A DNA stretch of 64,000 nt from Polyodon spathula (taxonomy: Eukaryota; Chordata; Actinopteri; Acipenseriformes; Polyodontidae). This document shows positions 11,129 through 23,652 of the stretch, in pieces (the stretch's first letter is position 1; each line of letters starts with the position of its first letter). The position numbers and the translations under genes were made by a program. The stretch covers positions 48,175,486 through 48,239,485 of the forward strand of contig NC_054541.1 of the NCBI RefSeq assembly GCF_017654505.1, in the 5' to 3' direction. The notes beneath the pieces are model-generated. The model had not been told where the DNA came from, ran no database searches, and saw only the letters and a program-made list of their open reading frames with translations.

Positions 11129-11389
11129 GTGAGATTATAAAAATGTAATAATTGTAATTTTATTATCCAGTTTTTAAAAGCAAAAGCTATGTTGAATGAA
11201 TAATATAATCATGAGAAACACATGAATTACTGGGTTCATTTACTGCTGTAACACTTTGTAACCTGTCCTATGATGCCGAAAAAAAATATTTAATTAAGCC
11301 AGAATTATGGGGATAATGGTTGTTTAACATAAATCGGCACCAAAAAAGAAACAGAATAAATACACAATGCAAAAGTTATGCATAGAATA

Positions 11390-12040
11390 AAGCAAAACTG
11401 CTTTATTCATGTTAAAACAGTTAAATGTGCAACTTCACTCCAACACCCAAACTAAACACCACAAAGTCCCACCAGTCTCTTAAACCCCCAGTTCACACTC
11501 ACGGCTCTTCTTTGCTGTTGGCGATATCCTGTAGAATCCAGTGTTATCCAAACGTTGACCAGGAAGAAAATCCTCTGTCGGAACAGAATTATATTCCATT
11601 AGAATCATCAACTTGCTGCCCTGCAGTCAGCCAAACCCCGATTGTTACCAGGATGGCACCTGCACTAAGCAGCTCTGAGGTAGAAACGATCCAGGTTAGG
11701 AGATCAGGAAACTTCTGTTGTTAGTTTAAAGCACAGACATACTCCCAGGCATATCTGTCTTGTAACAACCTCCAGTTTGAACTGAGGGAGTGTCTTATAT
11801 AACGAACAGGTGCTTAGACAAATGGCCTGATGAGAGAAACCTGATTCAATCAACCAATCATGGACTTGCTCACTTGAGACAATTATATCCTGAAACAGAC
11901 TATTTCACACCAATTACACTAGAGAACATAATAGTAAGCATAATGGCAATTGGTTACACCTAGGCATTTGAGCACTCGAATATCTGTTAGTCCAGATGCA
12001 CATCAGTTGCGTTTTACCGCCCTTGTCTTAAAAATAACAT
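11390..12040 (-). mobile_element. Possible LTR-like segment (minus strand)
   Basis: On the minus strand a TATATAAG box (plus near 11796-11803) is followed about 400 bp later by AATAAA within a small palindrome (near 11386-11405). That spacing suits an LTR. No TG...CA ends or target-site duplication could be assigned, so the limits are approximate and the identity is unproven. Confidence 0.25.
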
Positions 12041-15000
12041 CAATCCCCATTATGTGTATGTAACAAATGAATGCACTTACCCATCACACGTGATTTCCCA
12101 CTCCCTTGCCAGTTTTCTCATACAAAGCCCATCTCTTCAATGTTACAATGTACTTGTTTATCCATCACAGCCTGCATTTTTTTGTGCTGGTACACAGCTC
12201 TTCCTCCAATTTCACATGATGGAAATGCAGCAAAAAACAAAGCGAGCAAGACAAGCTAGGGTAGTGTAACAGTTAATCATTAAACCGTTTTAGATACTGT
12301 AATGTATGTTTTTTTAATCTGTGATCTTTAGTTTTTTTTGTGCGTTTTTATTTGCAAGCGAACTGTGACATTAGGGCCTTATCGAGCAGCACTATATTCT
12401 GCAATTTTGAATGCTGACTTTGGATACGGTTTTAATTCTGGAAGTGCTGTGGACTTTTTTTTAATCTTTTGCTAAATTGCATTACCTTTTACGTTGTACG
12501 CAGTTCTGTGCATGGGTAAAATTTTGTTTTCATTTTGCTGTTGGGTCGTTAACAGGGAATTTTACATACTGCTACAATATGTACTGGATTTACAAGTATG
12601 TACTGTATTACAGTCCGCATGTCATGTCTCTTCTGGCAACTGATATTTCCAGAATCATATCGTTCTGAATTGAAATACTACTTCTGTTGAAAATATAGTA
12701 CTGTATCAACAAAACCAATACAGTACTTCTAAATGGAAGCCTACTTATTTTAAAACAGTCCTTTTATATATGTATTTTTGATATTGTATCTTTTGTGTTC
12801 CCTGAAAAATGAACAGGGTTTTGGAACCAAAGTTTTGGGCCAAAGTTAAAAAATCAGATATGCACCACAAGCGTTTAACTGTCACTGAAGTCAAAATTTT
12901 ATAGGGTCAGATATGTGAGTGCTGACTGTACAATAAAATTAGTTTAAAATAAGGGGTGCTGTTTTTTTCATTTCAATAAGTTTTGGGTTGTTTTTCTGTC
13001 AATATATAATGTTACATTTTTATATTGTTTATAGTGCTACATGAATGTGTATTAGACTGCATTTGTTCAGTTTTATGAGCATGTAGAAAATAAGTTGGCT
13101 AAGTATTGAATGTAAAACAAGTTACTGTCCACATTTTATTGTAGAATCACTAATCCTGTATTTGACAAACATTTTGAAAGAAAAAGGTTCACACTTTTAT
13201 TTGAATTTCTTGATAGTTGATCTAAAAAATACTAAAGAAAATGAAGTTGGGCAGTGAAATGAAAGTGTCTCGGTATAATCAGACCACGAAATGGAAGGCG
13301 CACCGCGTTAGTTTTTGTTTGCAAATGAGACAATAGGAGGGTGCTGCTGTGTATTCCTGTGTTTGCTCAGCAAGCTGCAGTGTTGTATTTACATGCAGTC
13401 GTCCTTTTTTCCATTAAGTGTTTTTATTAGTTGAGCCGTCTGAAAAACAATTGCTATTAAAGCTTTTGTTTATGTCCTAAATAAATAGCCTTGGCGCTCA
13501 TGTTTTTAATGATGTCACAGTGCCATCGCTGCAGATTTATTAGAGGTGATTTATTTCTGCTTGTCTGATGAAACAGAACAATAGCAGTTCTCTGCATTTA
13601 CATGCTACAACAACATTTGACACAGTGCTTAGCATAGCTAAGGCCTTCTCAAAGAGCTTACCAAGCAGCCAAGAAATTCAATAAACAAATCAAATAAATT
13701 CACAATTAAAAGAAGTACATTTAAAAAAGCATTATATATATACAAATAAAGTAGAGACTCGTATACATTGAATTCGGGTTTCATACAAACTTGTAACCGA
13801 AAAACCAAAAGTTACAGCAGAACACGCCACCAGCTTTTCACCAAACTGGATTCAATGAGTTAAATGTATTTCTAATGCTACCGTTTACACTAGATCATTA
13901 AGTAGACCTCAATGTCTTCTGGGACATTTGCTATTATGTGTGACACTGATTATTTTTATTTTTTTTTCTGATTGCAGTCTGGGGATAGTGATGCTCAAAC
14001 TCCTCGGCACCCATAAGGTTCCATGCGAGCTCTGATAAATCTTTGCTTCAACCCTTTTATATAACACAGCTGATTGCATGGTAGCTCGGTCCCTTTGCAT
14101 TGCATGCCTTGTCTGCTCGAGTCACTAATGCTTTCTGTACACATTGGTGGAGATGCACAGTGTGCTGTTTAGGTGAATGGACTGGAAGTTTCCCTTCTGG
14201 CTGACAGTATCAGGGATTAATCGTGGCGTTACAATGGCTTTGCTGTCAGCCAGCTCCCTGATGGATGACTGATTTTATGGCCTGTTAGCATCATGATTAG
14301 TCTGGGTTGGGAGGGAAGTCACACAGCAGCAGCAGTAGCTCAGAGGCAGCGATTCATCTAGCTTTGGGAGAGATCAGCTTCTGCCTCAGTGGTGGGCATC
14401 CGCTTTTTATTTCTGAAGGTGCTTTCCCTTAAAGCTTTAAATGAGTCGTGGTGGTGTCGGTCTTGGCTCTTTGTCAGTGGGTTTGACTTGCAGTCAGGTA
14501 CCGTGAATTCAGATAAACATCCTTGTAAGAGACCCTTATCAATTGAAAGCACAGTAAAAGGTGTCAGTGATGGTGTCTGTGAGGATGACCCAGAATGCAT
14601 CTAGTTACACTGCTGAAGATAGGCCTACATTCTTGTGTACTGGTCAAGGAACTGGTAGCTTTCATGTTGAAACTTTGCTTGGTGTCAAATCACTGTTTTT
14701 TTAAATTTGTATAAAATCATGTGGAAGCCATCTGATTTCGATGGGTTAAAAAGTCTCTTGGACAGCGCTCCTTTGCTGGTCTTGCTTTACAAGCTGGGCT
14801 GCCCTCAATAAGGCCATGTCTTAAGGTTTTGTAGCTGCAGCACATTGAGGACTCCTGGAAGGGTTTTTCATTTCTGTTCTCCAGCTGTACTGGGATTCTA
14901 GTTCCACCTGCTTTCTGCCCTTTGTAATGCTAGATATTGTATAGATTAAAAAAAACAGCTTTCAATGTTTCTCTGATATGGTCTTTTTTGCGTCATTGAA

Positions 15001-16945
15001 TGTGACTAATTTCTTTCTGCTTTCTAAACAATACATATTTGACGTTAAGTGCAATGAAACAAAGTGAAAAGAATGGCTGTGTTATGTTGGTTTTAGTGGT
15101 GACTAAACCTGGCATATAAATTGTGAAAAATAAATAACTTTGTGGATTTAGGACTTCGAGACACCGTCAAGATCCTCACAGTTTCTTTTAAGTTTTCCTC
15201 TGATGAACGGACATACAGCATGAAGTGGAAAGAGAAACCTGGAATAAGTACTTTAAAATAGAACTCAGTTCAGCATTCAGTCGTGAAGCCTGATGTGTAT
15301 CGTAGCAGATATTAGTGGATTTAATGTCTTTTTATACAGAGCCAGTTCAAGTGACCCTGTGGTGGTGAAATCGGCATGCAGCCTAGTATTTTATTGTTCT
15401 CTGGGTGGTAGGCTGATACTGCAGTTTTTATAATTGTATCATTTCGAATGCTGCTATATGAGCGCTTGCAGAAGATTTTTTTTAAAGGTTTGAAAAACCC
15501 CAAACTGTTAATGGAAGATTAGAAAATCATTGAGCCAGGCTGCAAGTAATGTAGGACTGCATTTCCAGTTCCAGAGATACTAGTCCTTTTATAAGACTTC
15601 ACTGTTCAGTATCAGGCATCACACACCTGTTTAGGCTTGAATTAAACTGCTTCTGAAGACTGTGGACTGACTTATTTAAAATCCACTGTGTACAGTAGGC
15701 ATACAGATATGGCATTTCTCATCAAGTCTTGTGCTTTATAAAAATAAAACTTACATTTTTTTTGTCTCTTTATTGCATTGCATTGATATTCAAGAAGTGG
15801 CTGCACGCCCTGCAGGAATGCAGATATCTTCCAAGCGCAGTTCAATGTGTTCTTCCTGTTCCTGTGCCTTGAATCGGTGGGATAATGCTTTTAACCCACA
15901 AGAGGATTCTGTACCCACATTTAAATGGTGTAATAACTTTTTTGCTGTATGCTTGTCTTTTTTTCTAGCTTGCCAGTGCTCTCTATGCATCGCCGCTCAT
16001 TGTTTTGAAGGGGTTTCGCTGCCGTGGAGATTTAAAAAATGATTTCCAAATTATGCACCTCTTTTGTCTTGTATTTATTTTTTTTAATGCTGACAGCGGT
16101 TTTTATCATCTTTCTGCAGATTCCTGTCACCCAGCCCTTCAGGCCCAAAAACCTTTTGGAAAAGACTTTTGCAGCCGAGCAGCTAGATGTACGTTTGTTT
16201 TTTTCTTTCAGGGTTTAGATTTTCGTCCTACGCTTTCCACAGGCAGTGAAATGAATCAAATGCATTTTGATATGCTGAACCAACATATGCACATTGATTC
16301 CTTCTGTGGTGTTTGAATTGGTACCTGCATTGATCTCTCCTGTAAAATAGAGCAGTAAGCATTGTGCTGTGCTCTTGCAGTCTCTGCTGTATGCACTGGT
16401 AGAATTAATGCATGCCAAGGGAATTGTACAGTTGTGAAGTACTTTCACAACAAATTGTTCTTCTGTGAATACTGGAGAGGAAATACACATTTAGCAATGT
16501 GTTTTACATTGCAGTTATTTCTCCCTTGCCGTCTGCCAAAGTCTTTAAACTACCCTGTTATGTATTTAAAGTATTACACATGAGAGCCAGTAGCAAATCA
16601 TAGTAGCAGTTGAGATTGTCCTATATTTCCCATCAGCTGTGGAATATGTTTTTTTGTTGTTTTCTAGAATATCGGTTTCTAGTCGTGTCCACTGTATCCC
16701 TGTTTCTTCTGCGTCTGTGTCTCTGCACGTGCGAGTGTGTCCGTGTCTCTGCACGTGCGAGTGTGTCTGTTTTGCTTGGTAACATCCATGATTTCAGATT
16801 TTGCATCTGGAATATGCTTAGTCCAGCTTGGTTCTTTACTTGATCCTGGGAAGTTAAAAGTGCATGTGCATTCCAGAGCCTGTCCCGTTATTAGGATGGG
16901 GAAGTTGAACAGCATGTTCCTGTTCCTGTTCAGTGTGTACTGTAG
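12041..16945. other. Intron, largely unique sequence
   Basis: No named repeat larger than simple T-runs was recognised in about 4.9 kb. Some AT-rich, non-repetitive parts (for example about 13430-13600) have the look of conserved non-coding sequence, which cannot be tested without comparison. A short tandem duplication of a CTGCACGTGCGAGTGTGTC word lies at about 16720-16770. Confidence 0.35.
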
Positions 16946-17109
16946 CAGGGGTGGAAATAAGACTCCTATTGCAAAGCAGTTCCAACCATTCCAGGTTTTA
17001 ATATGAGCTTGAATAGCCTGGTAACAAGCTGAGGTGTGTCTTATTAAACTTGCAGTAAAACCAGGAATTAATCAAACCGCTGTGCAATGGGAGTTGTATT
17101 CCATTCCTG
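16946..17109. mobile_element. Foldback MITE (GGAAATAAG family), copy 2
   Basis: The left end CAGGGGTGGAAATAAGACTC is inversely repeated at the right end (reverse complement begins CAGGAATGGAATACAACTCC). The interior has the family segments AGCTTGAATAGCC, AACAAGCTGAGGTG and TCTTATTAAACTTGCAGTAA. This is the most complete of the four full copies. CAG...CTG ends suggest a hAT origin. A TGTAG word sits on both sides but not in exact register, so it is not proven as a target duplication. Confidence 0.65.
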
Positions 17110-18483
17110 ATGTAGGCTTGCTTAAAAAAATGGTTTAACATATTTACCCAGTGTAAGAGAAAGACCTGGATTTTGAACTCTGCTGAGCTTTACATCATGG
17201 GTAGAAAGATTTTCAGTTATATTATCTGTACAAGATATGAAAACACAGACTGGCAGGAGGTGTGTGTAGTACAGAGATGTACAAATAGTGCCAGCTGTTT
17301 AAAAGCTTGATTCCAAAGACGCGTTATTAACAGATCTGAGTGGTTTAATACATCTGGGCTGTGGGGCTTCAACACATCCCAACGTGATTTACAATGATGT
17401 CCCATGACTGAATATATCTCTGCTATTTTTTTATTTTTAGCTAAGGACATTTTGACATCAACTCCTGCAAATTTTCTCTTGACAACACATTATTAAAACG
17501 TGAAGCAGTGAGAAAATAATTAAAAGCCGGGATCTAATCTCCAGGTTTATGTTGACACAAACATTTCTAGACACAGCAAGAGAGAGGGTTTCTTTCAGAG
17601 ATAGGTAAGTATTTGGTTCTGCAGATTTTTTTGTTTTTGTTTTGGTGAATAGTGATATTTTATAGAAATGTTCAGGTAGATACAAGCACCCTGACTTGAA
17701 AAATGCTACAACACAAAGCAGACTTAATAACACATCCATATTTAAACTAATATTGGGACAGGATCCCGCTGTTGCTGTGAACATGCAGAGAGGAGCACAG
17801 CTTGTAATATCGTTCCTTTGTTCTGTTGATCCTGCCTCCCCTGGATCTCCTCCCTCTTCACTCCATGTCATCTTCCTCCATTGCAGAGACTGTTCTTTAC
17901 TCATGTCTGTCCGCCCCCTGAGTGTGTGTGTGCGTGTGTACCTGTGTGTGTCTGTGTTTGTTTGTGTTTGTGTGCGTGTCTGCTGTGCTGCAGCATGCTT
18001 TTTTTTAAGAGCCGCTGTTTGGCCATGGTGTTTAACCCAGGTTCCATCTGTGTCGCTGCTGTCAGGAGTTCCAGGTGCTTGTTGAAGATGAAGAGCAGAG
18101 TTACTGACCCCAACGATCAGGCCACAGAGCTTCCCCACTCCAGATAAGGAAGAATGGGGGCAGGGACCGGCTCAGAATGAGCGTGGTGCTTGTTCAAAGA
18201 GCTACCACGCATCAATACTTTCGAATGAAAAGAGCTTGAAATATTCATTATCTCTTCTCTGAAGCTCTGGGTCGCCAGGGATTTGAAGCTTTTAACAATG
18301 GTCAGCATTCTGAGAGCCCTCCGTCCTGTATACTGTTTGTAACAGTGTTTATGTGCACTGTATAAGGATGTCTCTGAGGCTGTCTGTGCTCACTGCAAAA
18401 ACTAGACATTTAAATCAAATATTTAGGACCCCGTTTAAGGGAAATCCCAGACTAAGAACCGAGAGCTTTTATTTTTTTGCCTT
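17110..18483. other. Intron with imperfect GT tract
   Basis: It contains an interrupted GT/GTTT-rich stretch at about 17919-17980. The 226-residue minus-strand open frame across 17458-18138 is low-complexity in part (Thr/His from the GT tract) and has no recognisable domain. No exon was recognised. Confidence 0.35.
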
Positions 18484-18657
18484 CCCTTTATAAACGTGTC
18501 CCACTGGAAAATCACAGCATGGTGTAAATCACAGTGGAATCATGGTAAAGGACAGCATGGTATAGTAAAGCATATTAATAAACCAAGATAAACTGTAGTA
18601 AATGCATAGTAATAACCATGATAAAACTGCAACACTACTGTGGTAAACTTTCCTAAT
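18484..18657 (+). mobile_element. CCCTTA MITE family, copy
   Basis: It starts CCCTTTATAAACGTGTCCCA and ends GTGGTAAACTTTCCTAA. It aligns over most of its length with the reverse complement of 38683-38898, sharing the AAGCATATTAATAAAC, TGCATAGTAATAACCATG and AAACTGCAA segments. Divergence is considerable, implying an old insertion. There is no coding capacity. The strand is set as opposite to the 38683 copy. Confidence 0.55.
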
Positions 18658-18747
18658 GTTTCCTTTACCTTTTCAAGTTTGCAAATATATTGAGTGGATC
18701 TGGGTTGTGATCATCCGATATGCAGTTTTTATTTTTCTCTAGATCTG

Positions 18748-19384
18748 TGTAGCGGTGATGCGATGCAGGAGTGATGAACAGACAACAGTGATTCAGTGAA
18801 CAAGTGTTTATTTGTGCTGTTTCCAGGTCTGGCGACCGTCAAATAATAAATCCCCGGCAGTACACAACAATGTGTAAAGCGCGGGGATGGTGAACACAGT
18901 ACAGTCTCACACACAAACGAAGGCACGGTCACCAGTCCTGGGTGATATTCAAACGTGCAGGTGCTCTGTGCAGTGGTGCTCCGGATAGTGCTTTACGTGG
19001 CGACAGCTCCGGAGGTGTGCGTTAACTGTCTAGTGGTGCGAAAAAGACAGACAATTATAAACAAAGACAACACGCAATACACTCTGAGAGCTCCTCTCTC
19101 AGTCCTTCTCTCCTCACGTTACCCAAACGAAGGAAAAGATCAGCGTTACCCTGGCCCCTATATGTAATCCCGCATGATATCTAGGTAAACGGTTGCAGCT
19201 GCCTTATTACTTTTCAAATCAATACGGTCTTACAACAGAGTCACGCTTTTTTCCAGGCTGACCCACTTCCCTGACCCGGAAACGAACTGTCAGGCCAGCC
19301 CTTCCAGATACTTCTCCTCTCGTTCTTTAGCGCCCTCACAGGTCGGGAGGAAGATTCATCACCAGAACTCATGTTTCCGTCACA
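18748..19384 (-). mobile_element. Solo LTR of an LTR retrotransposon
   Basis: The 637-bp unit is flanked by a perfect 5-bp direct repeat ATCTG (18743-18747 and 19385-19389). On the minus strand it begins TGTGACGG and ends CCGCTACA, the expected TG...CA termini. It carries a TATA-like box (plus-strand complement near 19156-19163) and, some 350 bp further on, AATAAA (plus-strand TTTATTT at 18806-18812) followed by a GT/CA-rich 3' end. No gag or pol remains beside it, so this is a solo LTR left by recombination. The 5-bp target duplication suits Ty3/Gypsy elements, but an endogenous retroviral origin is not excluded. Confidence 0.75.
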
Positions 19385-19452
19385 ATCTGTCTTTGCCTAT
19401 TGAGTGTGTCTAACCTTAACCCTAACCCCCTCCACATGCCCCCAATAGAGCT

Positions 19453-19914
19453 CTCAGAATCATGGTTAACCTCCAGCCGGACCCCCTGCAGCACTCTTAG
19501 TGGGTGCATGCTAACCTCCAACTGGACCCCCTGCAGCACTGTCAGTGGATGCATGCTAACCTCCAACTGGACCCCCTGCAGCACTCACAGTGGATGCATG
19601 CTAACCTCCAACTGGAACCCCTGCAGCACTGTCAGTGGATGCATGCTAACCTCCAACTGGACCCCCTGCAGCACTGTCAGTGGATGCATGCTAACCTCCA
19701 ACTGGCCCCCCTGCAGCACTCCCAGTGGATGCATGCTAACCTCCAACTGGACCCCCTGCAGCACTCACAGTGGATGCATGCTAACTTCCAACTGGAACCC
19801 CTGCAGAACTCTCAGTGGATGCATGCTAACCTCCAACTGGACCCCCTGCAGCACTGTCAGTGGATGCATGCTAACCTCCAACTGGACCCCCTGCAGCACT
19901 CTCAGTGGATACAT
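19453..19914. repeat. Minisatellite, 45-bp unit, about 10 copies
   Basis: The unit has the core TGGATGCATGCTAACCTCCA followed by ACTGGACCCCCTGCAGCACT. Unit length is divisible by three, so open frames of 182 and 141 residues with 15-residue repeats run through it on the plus strand. These have no start context, no family and no conservation evidence, and are not called as genes. It begins about 70 bp after the solo LTR's target duplication. Confidence 0.95.
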
Positions 19915-22800
19915 GAAATACTTTTTTAAAATTTTATTTAGACAGTAATGAGCAATTTCTTAGAACTCCTCAAGATTTGCCATTTATATGCGAGAATTTC
20001 CATTTTTGCTCGCAATAAGTACCCATGTGTGAAAATATAAGAACACTTATTTGTGCTTTTAATTAGGCATCATAAAAAGTCAAGCATTTTACCATTTGTA
20101 GCTATGTGTTCCTTTTCTCTTATTATTTAAAATTCATTGCATGTCCTCAATTAAATTTAGGGCTGTGTTCAAAGGGTCATTCGCTTGCCAGGGATTCGAA
20201 GATTGTTTTAAAACTTAGAAGGTTTGTCCGATGCCATTGATGCACTGTGTTTTTTTTTTTTTTCCTGTTAACAGAATCGTTTTGTAGTGTAGTTCTAAAA
20301 TATGTCCTGAATATCTAGTGTACAAAACAGAGTAAGAGAAGTGCTATGGTAGAATATGTTTGAAACATACAAAATATACGTTAACACTAATAATTTCAAT
20401 TTCGAAAACTGAGCACAGCCCCGCCCACCTCCCCTCAAAAAAGTTGAATGCAAACTGTGCAAGTGACTCGTAACATGGAGGTGTAACCAATCTCCAGGGT
20501 CACTTGACAAGCATAAGAACATCTTGAATTACATGTAAATAAACAATGTGTATTTTTATTTAAATAATAAAAACATGATTACCGTGGTATATAATGTATT
20601 TTTAAACTACATGTGAATGTTTTATTCCATTTATATGGATTCCCTGTAAAATAGGATTTTCAATCAAATGTAAACAAGTAGCTATGGTGACATCACCAGT
20701 AATTATGCAAATGAGTACGATTGACGGTTCGAATCTTCCTTCGAGGGGGGCAGGTTAGTTGATTAACTCCTATTCATACTGACTGATGAGCTTGGAGCCA
20801 TTCATGTGCAAATGATGCCTGAGAGGGAGCCCTGTTTATTGGCACTACACTTTAGTACTGTACATGACGAAAGGACTCCAGGGGTTGGCTGTTAAGTACA
20901 GCAGTGTTCAACCAACTGCTGGTTTTACAACATGATATACGCTTTTCAGCTTTCAAGGAATGATTAATATAGGTTCTTCAAGTGCAATTGGGGCTCCTGA
21001 CCGCTGATGTGATATCCAGACAGCTCTAAGTCTCAGTGTGAGACTAATCGCTGGGCAATGCTGTTAGGTTATTGCAAAAGATATGTCCCCATTGGCTATG
21101 CCAAGTGGAATTATTAATTAGACTGAATTACCAACCCTGCACAAGTGAACAAGTTCATTAAACTGACCTCCAAAGCAGATACTGAATGCTTGTCTCCTCT
21201 TGCATATCCACTGTATATCTGTGATCATTTTGAAGACTCAAATAACACTCTCAGACTATAGGTTGTCTGTGTTATTAATATGCAATCTGAAGTATTGTAT
21301 TTGACCTCCAAAAAGAAACCATTTCACAAATGCTATTATATTAAGTTTATGAAAGTAATTGGGGAAGGTTGTGTCACTTTAGAAAATGCTTAACCTTAGC
21401 AGTTCCCCCATGCTAAATTCATCATCGTTTTTTTTTCTTGGCATTGAAGTGTCAGGTCAGTTTAATCAGACAATTTCTCTGTTTCTGACACAGGACCATC
21501 AATTAAAGATGTGTGAAATCAACTGGGATTGCCACAGATCGTCTAATGGAATTTCATTTCAGTGACTCCCTGGTGCAGTACAGCTGTCCAGCTGGCAACC
21601 AGAGGTTTGAAGACAAAAAAGAAACAACAAGCATTTGCTTACTGTGTGTCCTACGACTACAAAGTAAATTCACCACACATGCATACGCTTCCTGGCCACT
21701 TTGTTAGGATCCAGCTACCCACTTGGATCTGCATTGGAGGTTGAGCACGTGATGTGACATGATCCCTGCAGCACTATAAAGCTGTTTGTTTAATTAAGCC
21801 TAGTTTGTGGATCAAGTCCACCCCCCATTATGCACTTGTACCCTGATGGACACTTTCAGTATGAGAACGCACCCATCCACCGTGCCAGAATGGGTTGGGG
21901 TGCGTGACGGAGACTTCGGGCATCTTCCATTGCAGCCACATTGTGTCATGGCTATGAGGCAAGCGTTGGCTTGACCGGATATTAGACACATGTCCTAATA
22001 AAGCGGCCGGCAGTGTGTAACCCATGCTTTATCCTACCTCTCGCTCACTTGAAAAGTATTGTTCTCTGAGCTGATCTAGTAAGAAATGTCACAAGCCAAC
22101 GACATTCCAAGTTATCCTATACAGTTATCTAACAGGGTGAGTCACGGCCCTGAGGTCCAGTCCTCTTTACTATTATTCAAAACTAATCCTTCACTCTTCA
22201 ACAGACCAGCCTAGGGCTGCAGAAGTGTCTGTCGTACTGAGGAGTTTTAAAACCACACAGCAATAAATTGCAAGTGTTGTTTGTGAGCTTGAGACAGCGC
22301 TACAGGAGCTGTCTCTTTGATCTGTCTGAACCTGCGTCTCAATTCCTCATCGGCCCAGCCAAGCTGCTCTGCAGTGCGTTTCCAGAGTGACCCTGCACGG
22401 CCCAGTGCAGAATCTGTGTTCTCAAAAATGCACAATCCTGGAATATTGCACTTGATTATTGAAATGTTTTTTCCCCCCAGTGCTCTTGGCATTATACCAT
22501 CAGTTAAATGCTTTATATGACATTTGTTTATCCCTGTTTAAAGAGAACACTGAGATAATGCTGGATTTTTGGATTTTGCGTATCACTTCTACATGGAGAA
22601 GCAATTTAGACTTTAACACCCAAGCTAGAGTGGAGCAGGAAAGGTCTGCTTTATTCTTAGCTGCTAGGGTCTGAACATTCAAAATTGCTCTTATCTGTGA
22701 ATGATTTTGCCTCCATGTATCTTAATTCTGATTTTCTACGGTATTTGTAAAATAAAGTGACATTTTAAAGCTCTTTTTTTTCTTGTGGCATTTCCTTTTT
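19915..22800. other. Intron, nothing specific
   Basis: Unique-looking sequence with T-runs (for example near 20250-20263). No exon or repeat family was recognised. Confidence 0.35.
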
Positions 22801-23313
22801 CCTCACACTGCCACACTGCAGAGTACAGCCTGGATATGCACTCCTCGCACTGCCACACTGCAGAGTAGAGCCTGGATATGCACTCCTCGCACTGCCACAC
22901 TGCAGAGTAGAGCCTGGATGTGCACTCCTCACACTGCAGAGTAGAGCCTGGATATGTACTCCTCACACTGCCACACTGCAGAGTAGAGCCTGGATATGCA
23001 CTCCTCACACTGCAGAGTAGAGCCTGGATATGCACTCCTCGCTCTCCCACATTGCAGAGTAGAGCCTGGATATGCACTCCTCGCACTGCCACACTGCAGA
23101 GTAGAGCCTGGATATGCACTCCTCGCACTGCCACACTGCAGAGTAGAGCCTGGATGTGCACTCCTCGCACTGCCACACTGCAGAGTAGAGCCTGGATGTG
23201 CACTCCTCACACTGCAGAGTAGAGCCTGGATATGCACTCCTCACACTGCAGAGTAGAGCCTGGATATGCACTCCTCGCTCTCCCACATTGCAGAGTAGAG
23301 CCTGGATATGCAC
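22801..23313. repeat. Minisatellite, 42-bp and 34-bp units, about 13 copies
   Basis: The full unit contains GCAGAGTAGAGCCTGGATAT then GCACTCCTCGCACTGCCACACT (42 bp). A shorter variant lacks the CACTGCCA octet (34 bp), and another has TCTCCCACATT in place of the CACTGCCACACT part. Open frames on both strands result from the period. The unit is clearly related to that of the array at 28152-29150 on the other side of the LINE. Confidence 0.95.
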
Positions 23314-23580
23314 GTTGGCAATTTCGCTAATTTGTTAATGTTTCTGATCCCTTTGTAACCAGACATACAGTTGTGTGGCAGCATTTTAATTCATTTGATA
23401 CATCAAACCTGCTGTTGTGTGCATGAACTATGGATGCATACAGAGATGGTTCTGTCTAAGGAAAAGCATTTTGCATTGGTTCAGTGAAATGTTCAATGAC
23501 CAAACTCAGACTGCGGATTGTGGGTAATTCCTTACACTGTCCTGAACAGAGTCTTTGGTGTTTAATTAATGAGCAGTATT
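23314..23580. other. Short spacer between minisatellite and LINE 3' end
   Basis: Unique sequence of about 270 bp. No feature was recognised. Confidence 0.4.
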
Positions 23581-23652
23581 GTAAGAACATAAGAACATAA
23601 GATAGTTTACAAACGAGAGGAGGCCATTCGGCCCATATTGCTCGTTTGGTTG

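Noticed and set aside
17458..18138. 226-residue minus-strand open frame
   Set aside because: It runs across a GT-rich low-complexity stretch and has no recognised domain or homologous signature. The opposite strand is also open in parts.
19400..19948. 182-residue Cys/Ser/Thr-rich repeat protein resembling a mucin or antifreeze-like frame
   Set aside because: It coincides with the 45-bp array, and a second frame is equally open. No evidence of a gene.
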